Of a DNA stretch of 35,850 bases, positions 24,882 through 32,985 are shown one piece after another. The stretch spans positions 1-35,850 of the forward strand of contig CAYJIA010000021.1 of assembly GCA_964370115.1 (NCBI GenBank). Reading direction: 5' to 3'. The notes under the pieces were generated by a model that was given only the letters and a program-made list of their open reading frames with translations, had not been told where the DNA came from and ran no database searches. Source of the stretch: SIG603 sp964370115. Lineage in GTDB: Bacteria; Bacillota; Clostridia; Oscillospirales; Acutalibacteraceae. The first letter of the stretch is position 1. Each line of letters opens with the position of its first letter. Position numbers and translations under genes: made by a program.

Positions 24882-26058
24882 AACAAAATTTGGCGTTCAC
24901 GGTGGTCAATATATACCTGAAACTTTAATGAATGTCGTAATTGAACTTGAAAAGGCATACGAATTTTACAAAAATGATGAAGAGTTTAACAAGGAACTTT
25001 CTGAGCTGTTTAACGAGTATGCTGGTCGTCCATCAAGGCTCTATTTTGCAAAAAAAATGACAGAGGATCTTGGTGGAGCAAAAATTTACTTAAAGAGAGA
25101 AGATCTAAACCATACAGGCTCGCACAAAATCAATAATGTGCTGGGTCAAGTTCTTTTGGCACATAAAATGGGGAAAACGAGAATCATAGCAGAAACAGGT
25201 GCAGGTCAACACGGTGTTGCAACAGCAACTGCTGCGGCTCTTTTTGGAATGGAGTGCGAAATTTTTATGGGTAAGGAGGATTGTGAAAGACAATCTTTGA
25301 ATGTGTATAAAATGGAACTTTTAGGCGCGAAGGTAAACCCAGTTGGCAGTGGAACGGCGACACTTAAAGATGCTGTTTCAGAAACTATGCGCGAATGGAC
25401 CTCAAGAGTTTCAGATACACATTATGTCCTTGGCTCAGTGATGGGTCCTCATCCCTTCCCGACGATTGTAAGAGATTTCCAAGCCGTGATTTCAAAGGAA
25501 ATCAAAGAGCAGTGCATGGAAAAAGAGGGCAAATTACCCGATGCAGTCATTGCATGCATTGGTGGTGGCTCAAATGCTATAGGCGCTTTTTATAACTTTA
25601 TAGAGGATAAAGACGTAAAGCTTATTGGCTGTGAGGCGGCAGGAAGAGGAGTGGATACTGCTGACACAGCAGCGACGATAACAACAGGCAAACTTGGAAT
25701 TTTTCACGGAATGAAGAGCTATTTCTGTCAAGATGAGTATGGTCAAATTGCACCTGTGTATTCAATTTCGGCTGGACTCGATTACCCAGGAATAGGACCA
25801 GAACACGCAAATTTACACGACATAGGTCGTGCAGAGTATGTGGCGATTACTGATGATGAATCAGTTGAGGCATTTGAATATTTGTCAAGAGTTGAGGGCA
25901 TTATTCCGGCAATAGAAAGTGCCCATGCAGTAGCTCACGCGATGAAAATTGCACCTAAAATGAATAAAAATCAAGTTATAGTGATAAATTTATCAGGCAG
26001 AGGAGATAAGGATTGCTTATCTGTTGCGAGATACAAAGGAAAGGAAATTACAGAATGA
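24874..26058 (+). CDS. trpB: Tryptophan synthase beta chain
   Basis: A 394-residue PLP enzyme that joins indole and serine. LKREDLNHTGSHKINNVLGQ holds the PLP lysine, ETGAGQHGVATATAAALFG the substrate carboxylate loop, and CIGGGSNAIG the phosphate-binding glycines. EHANLHDIGRAEYV matches the COMM domain region of TrpB1-type enzymes that partner TrpA. Its stop overlaps the trpA start (ATGA). Confidence 0.98.
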   Translation: MSETKFGVHGGQYIPETLMNVVIELEKAYEFYKNDEEFNKELSELFNEYAGRPSRLYFAKKMTEDLGGAKIYLKREDLNHTGSHKINNVLGQVLLAHKMGKTRIIAETGAGQHGVATATAAALFGMECEIFMGKEDCERQSLNVYKMELLGAKVNPVGSGTATLKDAVSETMREWTSRVSDTHYVLGSVMGPHPFPTIVRDFQAVISKEIKEQCMEKEGKLPDAVIACIGGGSNAIGAFYNFIEDKDVKLIGCEAAGRGVDTADTAATITTGKLGIFHGMKSYFCQDEYGQIAPVYSISAGLDYPGIGPEHANLHDIGRAEYVAITDDESVEAFEYLSRVEGIIPAIESAHAVAHAMKIAPKMNKNQVIVINLSGRGDKDCLSVARYKGKEITE

Positions 26059-26816
26059 GTAGAATAACTAAAGCGTTTAAAGACAAAAAGGCATTTATAC
26101 CATTCATTACTTGTGGCGATCCGAATTTGAATACAACAAAAGAGTTAATTTATACACTTGAAAAATCAGGTGCGAGTATAATTGAATTAGGTATTCCTTT
26201 TTCTGACCCCACTGCCGAAGGTGTTGTTATACAATCGGCGAACATGCGTGCGTTGAGCAATAATATTACCACCGACAATATCTTTGAAATGGTAGCGACA
26301 CTTGATGTAAAGGTGCCACTGGTGTTTATGACATATGCAAATATTGTTTATTCTTATGGAATAGAAAAATTTGCGAAAAAATGTAATGAAATTGGCATGA
26401 GTGGAATAATTTTGCCAGACGTGCCTTACGAAGAAAAAGAAGAGTTTTCTAAGATTTTTGAGGCGCAAGGAATAAGCTTCATATCACTTATTGCGCCGAC
26501 TTCAAAGGAAAGAATAAAAATGGTTGCAAAAGATGCAAGTGGCTTTATATATCTCGTTTCTTCTATGGGCGTTACAGGTGTAAGGCAAAACATAGCAACA
26601 GATATTGATAGTATGGTGAAACTTGTAAGAGAGGTAACAGATTTACCTGTATCTGTAGGTTTTGGAATTTCAACACCAGAGCAGGCAAAGAAAATGGCGG
26701 AAAAAGCAGATGGAGTTATAGTCGGCTCGGCTATTGTTAAATTAATTAAGAACTACGGTGAAGACTCTCCTGTAAAAGTAGAAGAGTATGTGAAAGATAT
26801 GGTAAGCGCAATATAG
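26055..26816 (+). CDS. trpA: Tryptophan synthase alpha chain (active-site Asp replaced by Glu)
   Basis: A 253-residue TIM barrel. The ATG at 26055 overlaps the trpB stop; a longer frame from 26013 lies inside trpB and is rejected. It cleaves indole-glycerol phosphate and passes indole to TrpB. Glu44 in IELGIPFSDP corresponds to catalytic Glu49 of E. coli. The following PTAEGVVIQ has Glu55 where E. coli has catalytic Asp60 (PLADGPTIQ). VSSMGVTGVR, VGFGIS and GVIVGSAIV bind the substrate phosphate. The enzyme is probably still active because glutamate keeps the carboxylate. It is the last trp gene, followed by a terminator. Confidence 0.96.
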   Translation: MSRITKAFKDKKAFIPFITCGDPNLNTTKELIYTLEKSGASIIELGIPFSDPTAEGVVIQSANMRALSNNITTDNIFEMVATLDVKVPLVFMTYANIVYSYGIEKFAKKCNEIGMSGIILPDVPYEEKEEFSKIFEAQGISFISLIAPTSKERIKMVAKDASGFIYLVSSMGVTGVRQNIATDIDSMVKLVREVTDLPVSVGFGISTPEQAKKMAEKADGVIVGSAIVKLIKNYGEDSPVKVEEYVKDMVSAI

Positions 26817-26850
26817 CTAAAGCCAATTGTAGACATATTAAATAAGAACT

Positions 26851-26886
26851 AACTCAGATGAAATATATAGTCATCTGAGTTTTTTT
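26851..26886 (+). terminator. Terminator of the trp operon
   Basis: AACTCAGATG (26851-26860) pairs with CATCTGAGTT (26872-26881), followed by a long T-tract. Confidence 0.9.
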
Positions 26887-26909
26887 GCCTGTAAAACATT
26901 TTACGCAGA

Positions 26910-26953
26910 TTTAACATAAGGCCTATTTTAGATTTAACATAACTTAGGTATTA
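26910..26953 (+). promoter_or_regulatory. Candidate Pho box upstream of pstS
   Basis: Four consecutive 11-base blocks can be aligned: TTTAACATAAG, GCCTATTTTAG, ATTTAACATAA and CTTAGGTATTA. The first and third keep the TTAACA-like half-site typical of PhoP/PhoB binding at 11-bp spacing. A TATTAT -10 (26949-26954) follows without a separate -35, as expected for an activated promoter. This would switch on the pst operon when phosphate is low. Confidence 0.6.
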
Positions 26954-27021
26954 TCTGTTTGTGCCAAGGAAAGGCATGTAAAATTCGACTTAACATTAAG
27001 GTATTAAAAGGAGTTACAATT

Positions 27022-27942
27022 ATGAAAATCAAAAAAATTCTAGCTATGCTACTATGTGTAGCAATCGTTGCAGTAGGTTTTGCTGCATGTGGTTCAAGCG
27101 ATAACGGCTCTTCATCAGAGTCTGCTTCAGAGTCAACATCTGAATCAACTTCAGAGTCAACTGCTGAAGAATCAGAGGCATCAGACCTAGGAACAATTTC
27201 AGTTTATTCTCGTGAAGAGGGTTCAGGCACACGTGGTGCTTTCGTAGAACTTATGGAAGTTGTTGACGCAGACGGAAACGACATGACTACACTAGATGCT
27301 AACTTCATCAACTCAACAAATGGCGTTATGCAAGGTGTTGCTCAAGATCCAGCAGCTATCGGTTACATTTCACTAGGTTCACTAGATGATACTGTAAAAG
27401 CTGTTAAAGTTGACGGTGTTGAAGCTACAGCAGAAAACATTCTAGCTGGTACATATGCAGTTGCAAGACCTTTCAATGTTGCTGTTAAAACAGGCACAGA
27501 GAACGAACTAGTAGACGATTTAATGGCTTTCGTTCTAAGCGAAGAAGGACAAGCTATTGCAGAGGGCGAAGGCTTTATCCCTGTTGAAACAACAGGCGCA
27601 TACGAAGCAAGCGGCCTAAGCGGAACAATCAAAATCAGTGGTTCTACATCAGTTTCTCCTCTAATGGAAAAACTAAAAGAGGCTTACAATGTTCACAACC
27701 CTGACGTTGTAATCGAAATCACAGCTTCTGGTTCATCATCTGGTATGAAAGATGCTATGGCAGGTACAGTTGATCTAGGTATGGCTTCTCGTGAATTAAA
27801 AGACGAAGAGCTAGCTGAACTAACAAACACAGTTATCGCACAAGACGGTATTGCTGTTATCGTTAATACAGAAAACCCAATCGAAGACATTACATCTGCT
27901 GAAGTTACAGAGATTTATCTAGGAACAAAAACAGAGTGGTAA
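27022..27942 (+). CDS. pstS: Phosphate-binding lipoprotein, circularly permuted PstS
   Basis: A 306-residue protein from the ATG at 27022 (AAGGAG upstream). A lipoprotein signal ends GFAAC with Cys23, then a Ser/Glu-rich linker (24-55). Residues 57-190 match the second half of ordinary PstS (SREEGSGTRGAF, FINSTNGVMQGVA, AIGYISLGSLDD, ARPFNV, FVLSEEGQAIAEGEGFIPV). Residues 199-306 match the first half (LSGTIKISGSTSVSPLMEKL, GSSSGMKDA, DLGMASRELKDEE, DGIAVIVNTENP, EIYLGTKTEW). The two halves are in swapped order with complete phosphate-contact motifs, so the protein is circularly permuted, not truncated. It should hand phosphate to PstCA. Frequent CTA/GTT/GCT codons suggest strong expression. 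Confidence 0.9.
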   Translation: MKIKKILAMLLCVAIVAVGFAACGSSDNGSSSESASESTSESTSESTAEESEASDLGTISVYSREEGSGTRGAFVELMEVVDADGNDMTTLDANFINSTNGVMQGVAQDPAAIGYISLGSLDDTVKAVKVDGVEATAENILAGTYAVARPFNVAVKTGTENELVDDLMAFVLSEEGQAIAEGEGFIPVETTGAYEASGLSGTIKISGSTSVSPLMEKLKEAYNVHNPDVVIEITASGSSSGMKDAMAGTVDLGMASRELKDEELAELTNTVIAQDGIAVIVNTENPIEDITSAEVTEIYLGTKTEW

Positions 27943-27968
27943 TATAAACTGTAAAATAAAATACAAAG

Positions 27969-27996
27969 GAGCCGACTCGAATTGTCGGTTCTTTTG
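27969..27996 (+). terminator. Weak hairpin between pstS and pstC, probable attenuator
   Basis: GAGCCGAC (27969-27976) pairs with GTCGGTTC (27984-27991), with one G-T pair, then TTTTG. A leaky terminator here would make more PstS than membrane components, as is common in pst operons. Confidence 0.65.
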
Positions 27997-28027
27997 TAAT
28001 GTAAGAGATTACTAAGGGAGTGGAGAA

Positions 28028-28879
28028 ATGAAAACTTTTAACGAGCGCTTTATGAAAATACTCTTTATTATTGCGGCTTCGGCATCAATTATATCGGTTG
28101 CGCTTATTTGTATTTTTATGTTTGCAAGTGGTTTTCCAACAATGTTTGAGATAGGAATTACAGAATTCCTATTTGGAACACAGTGGAGACCTGGCAGCGA
28201 TATGTATGGAATATTCCCGATGATAGTCGGCAGTATCTATGCAACAGTCGGAGCTATAGTAGTAGGTGTTCCAATCGGTGTGCTTACAGCGATATTTATG
28301 GCGAAGTTTTGTCCTAAAAGAATATATGCAGTGCTTAAACCAATAATTGACTTGCTTGCGGGTATTCCATCTATCGTATATGGTTTTTTTGGTATGATAG
28401 TAATGGTACCGTTTGTAAGAGAGAATTTTGGAGGAAATGGTACTTCGCTTCTTACGGCGTCACTACTTTTGGGTGTGATGATTTTGCCTACAATTATAGG
28501 CGTTGCAGAGTCGGCTCTTAGGGCAGTTCCAGACAGCTATTATGAGGGTGCTTTAGCACTTGGCGCGTCAAAAGAGCGTTCGATATTTTTCACAGTGCTT
28601 CCCGCTGCAAAATCAGGCATACTTGCCGCCGTTATTTTGGGCGTAGGTCGTGCAATAGGCGAGACTATGGCTGTTATCTGGGTTGCAGGTAACTCTCCGC
28701 TTATCCCTGACGCACTTACAGATAAGGTTAGAACACTTACAACGAACATAGTGCTAGAGCTGTCTTATGCTACTGGTTTGCACGAAAGAGCGCTTATAGC
28801 GACAGCGGTTGTATTATTTGTGTTTATTTTAATAATAAATCTATCCTTCTCACTGATTAAAAGGAGGAGCGAAAAATAA
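28028..28879 (+). CDS. pstC: Phosphate ABC transporter permease PstC
   Basis: A 283-residue inner-membrane protein with about six helices. ALALGASKERSIFFTVLPAAKSG is the EAA-type loop that docks the ATPase, and GRAIGETMAVIWVAG and AGIPSIVYGFFGM are PstC/PstA hallmarks. The short N-terminal domain (FMFASGFPTMFEIGITEFLFGTQW in parts) is typical of PstC. Its stop and the pstA start share one base (TAATG). Confidence 0.95.
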   Translation: MKTFNERFMKILFIIAASASIISVALICIFMFASGFPTMFEIGITEFLFGTQWRPGSDMYGIFPMIVGSIYATVGAIVVGVPIGVLTAIFMAKFCPKRIYAVLKPIIDLLAGIPSIVYGFFGMIVMVPFVRENFGGNGTSLLTASLLLGVMILPTIIGVAESALRAVPDSYYEGALALGASKERSIFFTVLPAAKSGILAAVILGVGRAIGETMAVIWVAGNSPLIPDALTDKVRTLTTNIVLELSYATGLHERALIATAVVLFVFILIINLSFSLIKRRSEK

Positions 28880-29760
28880 TGAATAAGACCAAAGCTATAA
28901 ACAAACAAACATTAAAACAAAAACTTATATCCTATAAAAATAATCCTTTATCCTTAATTTTATTAATACTAGTATTTTTAGCAACTTTAGTTGCAGTGTC
29001 GTTTAGTTTGTTCCTAATAGGTTATATACTTGTCACAGGCGTGCCACATATAACACCTGAGTTATTTGCTTGGGAGTATAATTCGGACAATGTTTCGATG
29101 ACACCGGCGCTTATCAATACACTTTTAATGATATTCTTTAGCCTTTTAGTGGCGGTTCCACTAGGAATAGGCGCGGCGATTTATCTTGTTGAATACGCAA
29201 AAAGAGGCAGTAAGTTGGTAGAACTTATAAGAATTACCACCGAAACTTTATCGGGTATTCCATCAATAGTATATGGTCTTTTCGGCTATCTACTATTTGT
29301 TACAACTTTAAAGTGGAGCTACTCTTTTTTAGCAGGCATATTAACTATTTCAATAATGATTTTACCTCTAATTATAAGAACAACAGAAGAAGCACTTAAG
29401 TCGGTTCCTGATTCATTTAGAGAAGGAAGCTTTGGACTAGGCGCCGGAAAAGTTAGAACTATAGGCAGAATAATATTGCCATCAGCAGTGCCTGGAATAC
29501 TAGCCGGCGTAATACTTTCAGTAGGTCGTATAGTGGGCGAGACAGCAGCACTGATATTTACATCTGGTACGGGCGAGCGAATAGCGACAGACGCTTTTGC
29601 CTCTGGCAGAACCTTGGCTGTCCATATGTATATCTTAAGCTCAGAGGGTCTTCACGTAGACCAAGCATCTGCCACAGCGGTAGTCCTACTTGTATTTGTA
29701 GTAGGAATTAATGCAATTTCATCTTTACTTGCAAAGAAAATAACAAAGGGGTCAAAATAA
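28879..29760 (+). CDS. pstA: Phosphate ABC transporter permease PstA
   Basis: A 293-residue membrane protein, the second half of the channel. It has the docking loop GSFGLGAGKVRTIGRIILPSA, LSGIPSIVYGLFGYL and GRIVGETAALIFTSG. A long periplasm-facing loop (ITPELFAWEYNSDN) after helix 1 is usual for PstA. The start shares an A with the pstC stop, and the stop shares one base with the pstB start, so the three genes are translated together. Confidence 0.95.
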   Translation: MNKTKAINKQTLKQKLISYKNNPLSLILLILVFLATLVAVSFSLFLIGYILVTGVPHITPELFAWEYNSDNVSMTPALINTLLMIFFSLLVAVPLGIGAAIYLVEYAKRGSKLVELIRITTETLSGIPSIVYGLFGYLLFVTTLKWSYSFLAGILTISIMILPLIIRTTEEALKSVPDSFREGSFGLGAGKVRTIGRIILPSAVPGILAGVILSVGRIVGETAALIFTSGTGERIATDAFASGRTLAVHMYILSSEGLHVDQASATAVVLLVFVVGINAISSLLAKKITKGSK

Positions 29761-30509
29761 TGAGTATATTAGAAATTTCAAATGTAGATTTGCATTACGG
29801 CAATTTTCATGCCTTGAAAAATGTTAATTTGAACATAGAAAAAAATGAAATAACAGCGTTTATCGGGCCATCAGGTTGCGGTAAATCAACCTTGCTTAAA
29901 TCTATAAATAGAATGAACGACCTCGTTGAGGGTTGTAAAATAACAGGTAGTTTTCTTTTAGACGGCGAGGATATTTATGGAAATATGGATGTAAACCTTT
30001 TAAGAAAAAGAGTCGGCATGGTTTTCCAAAAACCTAATCCGTTTCCTATGAGTGTGTATGATAACATAGCCTTTGGCCCTAGAACACATGGCATACGCTC
30101 TAAATCAAAGCTTGATGACATAGTAGAAAAATCTTTGAGAGATGCGGCTATTTGGGAAGAAACAAAGGATAGACTAAAGAAAAATGCGCTAGGCTTTTCA
30201 GGCGGACAACAGCAAAGACTTTGCATAGCAAGGGCACTTGCAGTAGAGCCAGAAGTGCTTTTAATGGACGAGCCGACATCGGCACTTGATCCAATTTCCA
30301 CTCTGAAAATAGAAGACCTTGCAACTGAGCTAAAAAGCAGATATACTATAGCAATAGTAACCCACAACATGCAACAAGCGGCTAGAATTTCAGACAAGAC
30401 AGCGTTTTTCCTTTTGGGAGAAGTTGTTGAGATGAATACAACAGATGAAATATTCTCAAATCCAAAAGACAAGAGGACAGAGGAATATATCACAGGTAGA
30501 TTTGGTTAA
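29760..30509 (+). CDS. pstB: Phosphate ABC transporter ATPase PstB
   Basis: A 249-residue ATPase. Walker A GPSGCGKST is at 36-44, the signature GFSGGQQQR at 145-153, Walker B VLLMDEP at 166-172 with catalytic Glu171, and the switch histidine is His202 in IVTHNMQQA. NRMNDLVEGCKI and FQKPNPFPMSVYDNI are PstB-specific. It drives phosphate import through PstCA. Confidence 0.97.
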   Translation: MSILEISNVDLHYGNFHALKNVNLNIEKNEITAFIGPSGCGKSTLLKSINRMNDLVEGCKITGSFLLDGEDIYGNMDVNLLRKRVGMVFQKPNPFPMSVYDNIAFGPRTHGIRSKSKLDDIVEKSLRDAAIWEETKDRLKKNALGFSGGQQQRLCIARALAVEPEVLLMDEPTSALDPISTLKIEDLATELKSRYTIAIVTHNMQQAARISDKTAFFLLGEVVEMNTTDEIFSNPKDKRTEEYITGRFG

Positions 30510-30520
30510 TAGGAGGAAAT

Positions 30521-31156
30521 ATGAGAAATAAATTTATTATAGAACTTGAAAAACTTCACAATGAAATTATACTTATGGGAACAATGTGTGAAAAAGCGAT
30601 TAATCTTGCGGTGGACGCATTCTTCCAAAAAAATAATGACAACATTGAAATGGCAATACAACTTGAGAAGGACATAGACGAAAAAGAAAAGCAAATCGAG
30701 AGATCTTGCTTAAGCCTACTGCTTCATCAACAACCGGTTGCGTCTGACTTGCGTGTGGTGTCTGCATCACTAAAAATGATTACAGATATCGAGCGTATAG
30801 GCGACCAAGCACGAGATATAGCACATCTTGCATCTTACCAAACAGATAGCACAGAGACAATTCCAACTGTTGCGAAAATGGCACAAGAAGTTGTTTATAT
30901 GGTAAACAGAGCCATAGAGTCTTTTGTAAAATCTGATATGGAACTTGCAGAAAGTGTAATTGCTTATGATGATATAGTGGATAAACTATTCAAAAAAGTA
31001 AGAAGCGACATCATTGAGCAAATAAAATCAGAGACAATAAGCGGAGAAAAAGCAATCGACATATTAATGGTTGCAAAATATCTAGAAAGAATAGCCGACC
31101 ACGCAACAAACATAGCAGAGTGGGTAGAGTTTTTAATAACAGGCGTTCACGAATAA
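30521..31156 (+). CDS. phoU: Phosphate transport regulator PhoU
   Basis: A 211-residue, all-helical protein of two PhoU repeats. E/DxxxD metal-site motifs appear in RIGDQARDIAHLA and in ERIADHATNIAEWVEFLITG. PhoU restrains the Pst transporter and relays phosphate status to the PhoR kinase. No phoPR genes lie in this window. GGAGG precedes the start, 11 bases after pstB. Confidence 0.95.
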   Translation: MRNKFIIELEKLHNEIILMGTMCEKAINLAVDAFFQKNNDNIEMAIQLEKDIDEKEKQIERSCLSLLLHQQPVASDLRVVSASLKMITDIERIGDQARDIAHLASYQTDSTETIPTVAKMAQEVVYMVNRAIESFVKSDMELAESVIAYDDIVDKLFKKVRSDIIEQIKSETISGEKAIDILMVAKYLERIADHATNIAEWVEFLITGVHE

Positions 31157-31160
31157 GAAA

Positions 31161-31182
31161 AGAGCCGAAAGGCTCTTTTTTA
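31161..31182 (+). terminator. Terminator of the pst operon
   Basis: AGAGCC-GAAA-GGCTCT with a GNRA-type tetraloop and a T-tract, directly after phoU. Confidence 0.9.
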
Positions 31183-31228
31183 ATGAATAATTGAGAATGA
31201 ATAATTGAGAATTGAGAATTGAGAATTG
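31182..31228. repeat. Short tandem repeats (14-bp twice, then 7-bp units)
   Basis: AATGAATAATTGAG occurs twice in tandem (31182-31195, 31196-31209). It is followed by AATTGAG repeats (31203-31223) and a partial unit. A small hairpin, AAAATCC-TTC-GGATTTT (31234-31250), comes next. I see no coding value. Slippage-prone intergenic DNA of this kind is often copied around clostridial genomes. Confidence 0.7.
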
Positions 31229-31233
31229 TTGTG

Positions 31234-31252
31234 AAAATCCTTCGGATTTTTT
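31234..31252 (+). terminator. Small second hairpin with T-tract after the pst operon
   Basis: AAAATCC pairs with GGATTTT across a TTC loop and is followed by T's. It may back up the phoU terminator. Confidence 0.5.
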
Positions 31253-31325
31253 GATTAAAAGTTTTACTAAATTTTTTTCAAAAACTTTAGCGATTCCAAT
31301 TAATCAATTTTTTTTGATTTAATGG

Positions 31326-31354
31326 TTGACATTTTGCATTTTATTGCATATAAT
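31326..31354 (+). promoter_or_regulatory. Consensus promoter of the permease/thioredoxin cluster
   Basis: Perfect TTGACA (31326-31331), a 17-base spacer and perfect TATAAT (31349-31354). The spacer holds two TGCA boxes (TTGCAT...ATTGCAT) that could serve a repressor. A TTCGTC-AGTA-GACGAA hairpin (31386-31401) lies in the leader. A full-consensus promoter of this kind is usually repressed rather than activated. Confidence 0.75.
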
Positions 31355-31457
31355 AATATCATAACAAATAAATTTGATGTGAAGTTTCGTCAGTAGACGA
31401 ATTAAATTTTATCTTACATATCAAAAAAAATTGATTTATAGAAAGGTTGTTGTAAAC

Positions 31458-32471
31458 TTGGAAGTGCTTGCATCGATTTGGGACTTTTTTCAAAATCAAA
31501 TTCTTGGAATGAAGTGGCTCAATGATTTAATCGGAAATATGCTTACGTTTTTTGGGCTGGATATTAGCTCTCAAATAGGAGGCAGCGTACAGTTTTTTAT
31601 TTATGACGTAATAAAAATTGTTGTACTGCTATGTAGCTTGATTTTCATTATATCCTATATACAAAGTTATTTTCCTCCCGAGAGAAGCAAAAGGATTTTA
31701 AGCAGGTTTAAAGGTATATGGGCAAATATTGTCTCTGCTTTACTCGGAACCGTCACACCGTTTTGCTCTTGCTCATCGATTCCGTTGTTTATGGGCTTTA
31801 CAAGCGCTGGACTTCCAGTGGGCGTAACATTCTCTTTTCTGATATCATCACCCATGGTAGACCTTGGAAGTTTAGTCTTGCTCATGAGTATTTTTGGTGG
31901 AAATGTCGCTATAATTTATGTTTTACTTGGTCTTACCATTGCGGTAATAGGTGGAACGCTACTTGACAAATTCGGTATGCAAAAGCATGTTGAGAGCTTT
32001 GTTTTAAATGCAGGCAGTGTGGATATAGCATCTCCAGAGCTTAGTAAAAAAGACAGAGTAATATACGCAAAAGAGCAAGTTGTTGCTACATTTAAAAAAG
32101 TTATACTCTATATTTTAATAGGTGTCGGAATAGGCGCTTTTATACACAACTGGATACCACAAGACATAATTGAAACGGTTTTGGGTAGTAACAATCCGTT
32201 TGGAGTATTACTTGCAACCGTAGTCGGAATTCCAATGTATGCCGACATTTTTGGAACTATTCCAATTGCAGAAGCACTTTTATCAAAAGGAGCACAGCTA
32301 GGCACAATTTTGGCATTTATGATGTCGGTAACGACACTGAGCTTACCATCGCTTATCATGCTAAGAAAAGCTGTAAAACCAAAATTACTTGCAGCATTCA
32401 TTATTATTTGTGCTTTAGGAATTATAGCCGTTGGATATTTTTTCAATGCAATTCAATTTTTATTGATTTAG
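31458..32471 (+). CDS. ArsP/YraQ-type permease (COG0701-like)
   Basis: About 337 residues from a TTG at 31458 (GAAAGG 11 bases upstream; a TTG at 31431 would add nine residues). Eight or so membrane helices. The hallmark TPFCSCSSIPLFMGFTSAGLP (cysteines about 103-105) and the repeat motif VGIPMYADIFGTIPIAEALLSKG define the two-repeat permease family that includes the trivalent organoarsenical exporter ArsP. The central loop FGMQKHVESF...KDRVIYAKEQV links the two halves. It leads a tight operon with three thiol-redox proteins. I infer export of a thiol-reactive compound or metalloid. The true substrate is unknown, and no arsR or arsC is adjacent. Confidence 0.8.
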   Translation: MEVLASIWDFFQNQILGMKWLNDLIGNMLTFFGLDISSQIGGSVQFFIYDVIKIVVLLCSLIFIISYIQSYFPPERSKRILSRFKGIWANIVSALLGTVTPFCSCSSIPLFMGFTSAGLPVGVTFSFLISSPMVDLGSLVLLMSIFGGNVAIIYVLLGLTIAVIGGTLLDKFGMQKHVESFVLNAGSVDIASPELSKKDRVIYAKEQVVATFKKVILYILIGVGIGAFIHNWIPQDIIETVLGSNNPFGVLLATVVGIPMYADIFGTIPIAEALLSKGAQLGTILAFMMSVTTLSLPSLIMLRKAVKPKLLAAFIIICALGIIAVGYFFNAIQFLLI

Positions 32472-32481
32472 GAGAATTAAA

Positions 32482-32985
32482 ATGAAAAACAGTAAGATTA
32501 TAAAAATAGTCATACCAGTTGTCATGGTGCTTGTAGTGGCAGGAATTTGGGTTATGCAAAGTGGCGTATTAAGCGGTGGAGAAGATTTGGTTCCACGTGC
32601 GCTTAATATCACTTCAACTCAGGAGATAAAGGAAGTTTCGGGGTTGCCAACGATAATTGATTTTGGCGCAGACGAATGTATACCCTGTGTTGAAATGGCT
32701 CCTGTACTTTTAACATTGAACGAAGAAATGCAGGGCAAGGCATATATAAAATTTGTAGACGTTTGGAAATATCCTGAGGCAGCAACAGGTTATCCTGTAA
32801 TGACTATACCTACACAAATATTTATAAATGCTGATGGCACACCATATGTTCCAAGTGGTGATGTTGGCGTGCAACTTATAATGTATCAAGACCCCGATAC
32901 AGAAGAACATTTATTTACGGTTCATCAAGGTGGATTGACAGAAGAGCAAATGAGAGTTATTTTGAGTGATATGGGGGTTAGGTAA
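32482..32985 (+). CDS. Membrane-anchored thioredoxin-fold protein
   Basis: A 167-residue protein. One N-terminal helix (residues 8-26, IVIPVVMVLVVAGIWVM) anchors it outside the membrane. The thioredoxin domain has FGADECIPCVEMAPVL with the active pair Cys66-x-x-Cys69, and MTIPTQIFINADG with the cis-proline. It probably receives electrons from the CcdA-type protein encoded next and keeps an extracytoplasmic target reduced. It lies 10 bases after the permease gene and abuts the ccdA gene. Confidence 0.85.
   Translation: MKNSKIIKIVIPVVMVLVVAGIWVMQSGVLSGGEDLVPRALNITSTQEIKEVSGLPTIIDFGADECIPCVEMAPVLLTLNEEMQGKAYIKFVDVWKYPEAATGYPVMTIPTQIFINADGTPYVPSGDVGVQLIMYQDPDTEEHLFTVHQGGLTEEQMRVILSDMGVR

Noticed and set aside
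26013..26054. Longer trpA start inside trpB
   Set aside because: There is no ribosome binding site there. The ATG at 26055 overlaps the trpB stop and begins the conserved protein.
27022..27942. PstS read as a truncated or broken gene
   Set aside because: Both halves are complete and in one frame with a lipoprotein signal. The order is permuted, not cut.
29975..30493. 172-residue minus-strand frame opposite pstB
   Set aside because: It is a Ser-rich shadow of a clear ABC ATPase.
31182..31228. CRISPR-like repeats
   Set aside because: Units are 7-14 bp with no unique spacers and no cas genes.
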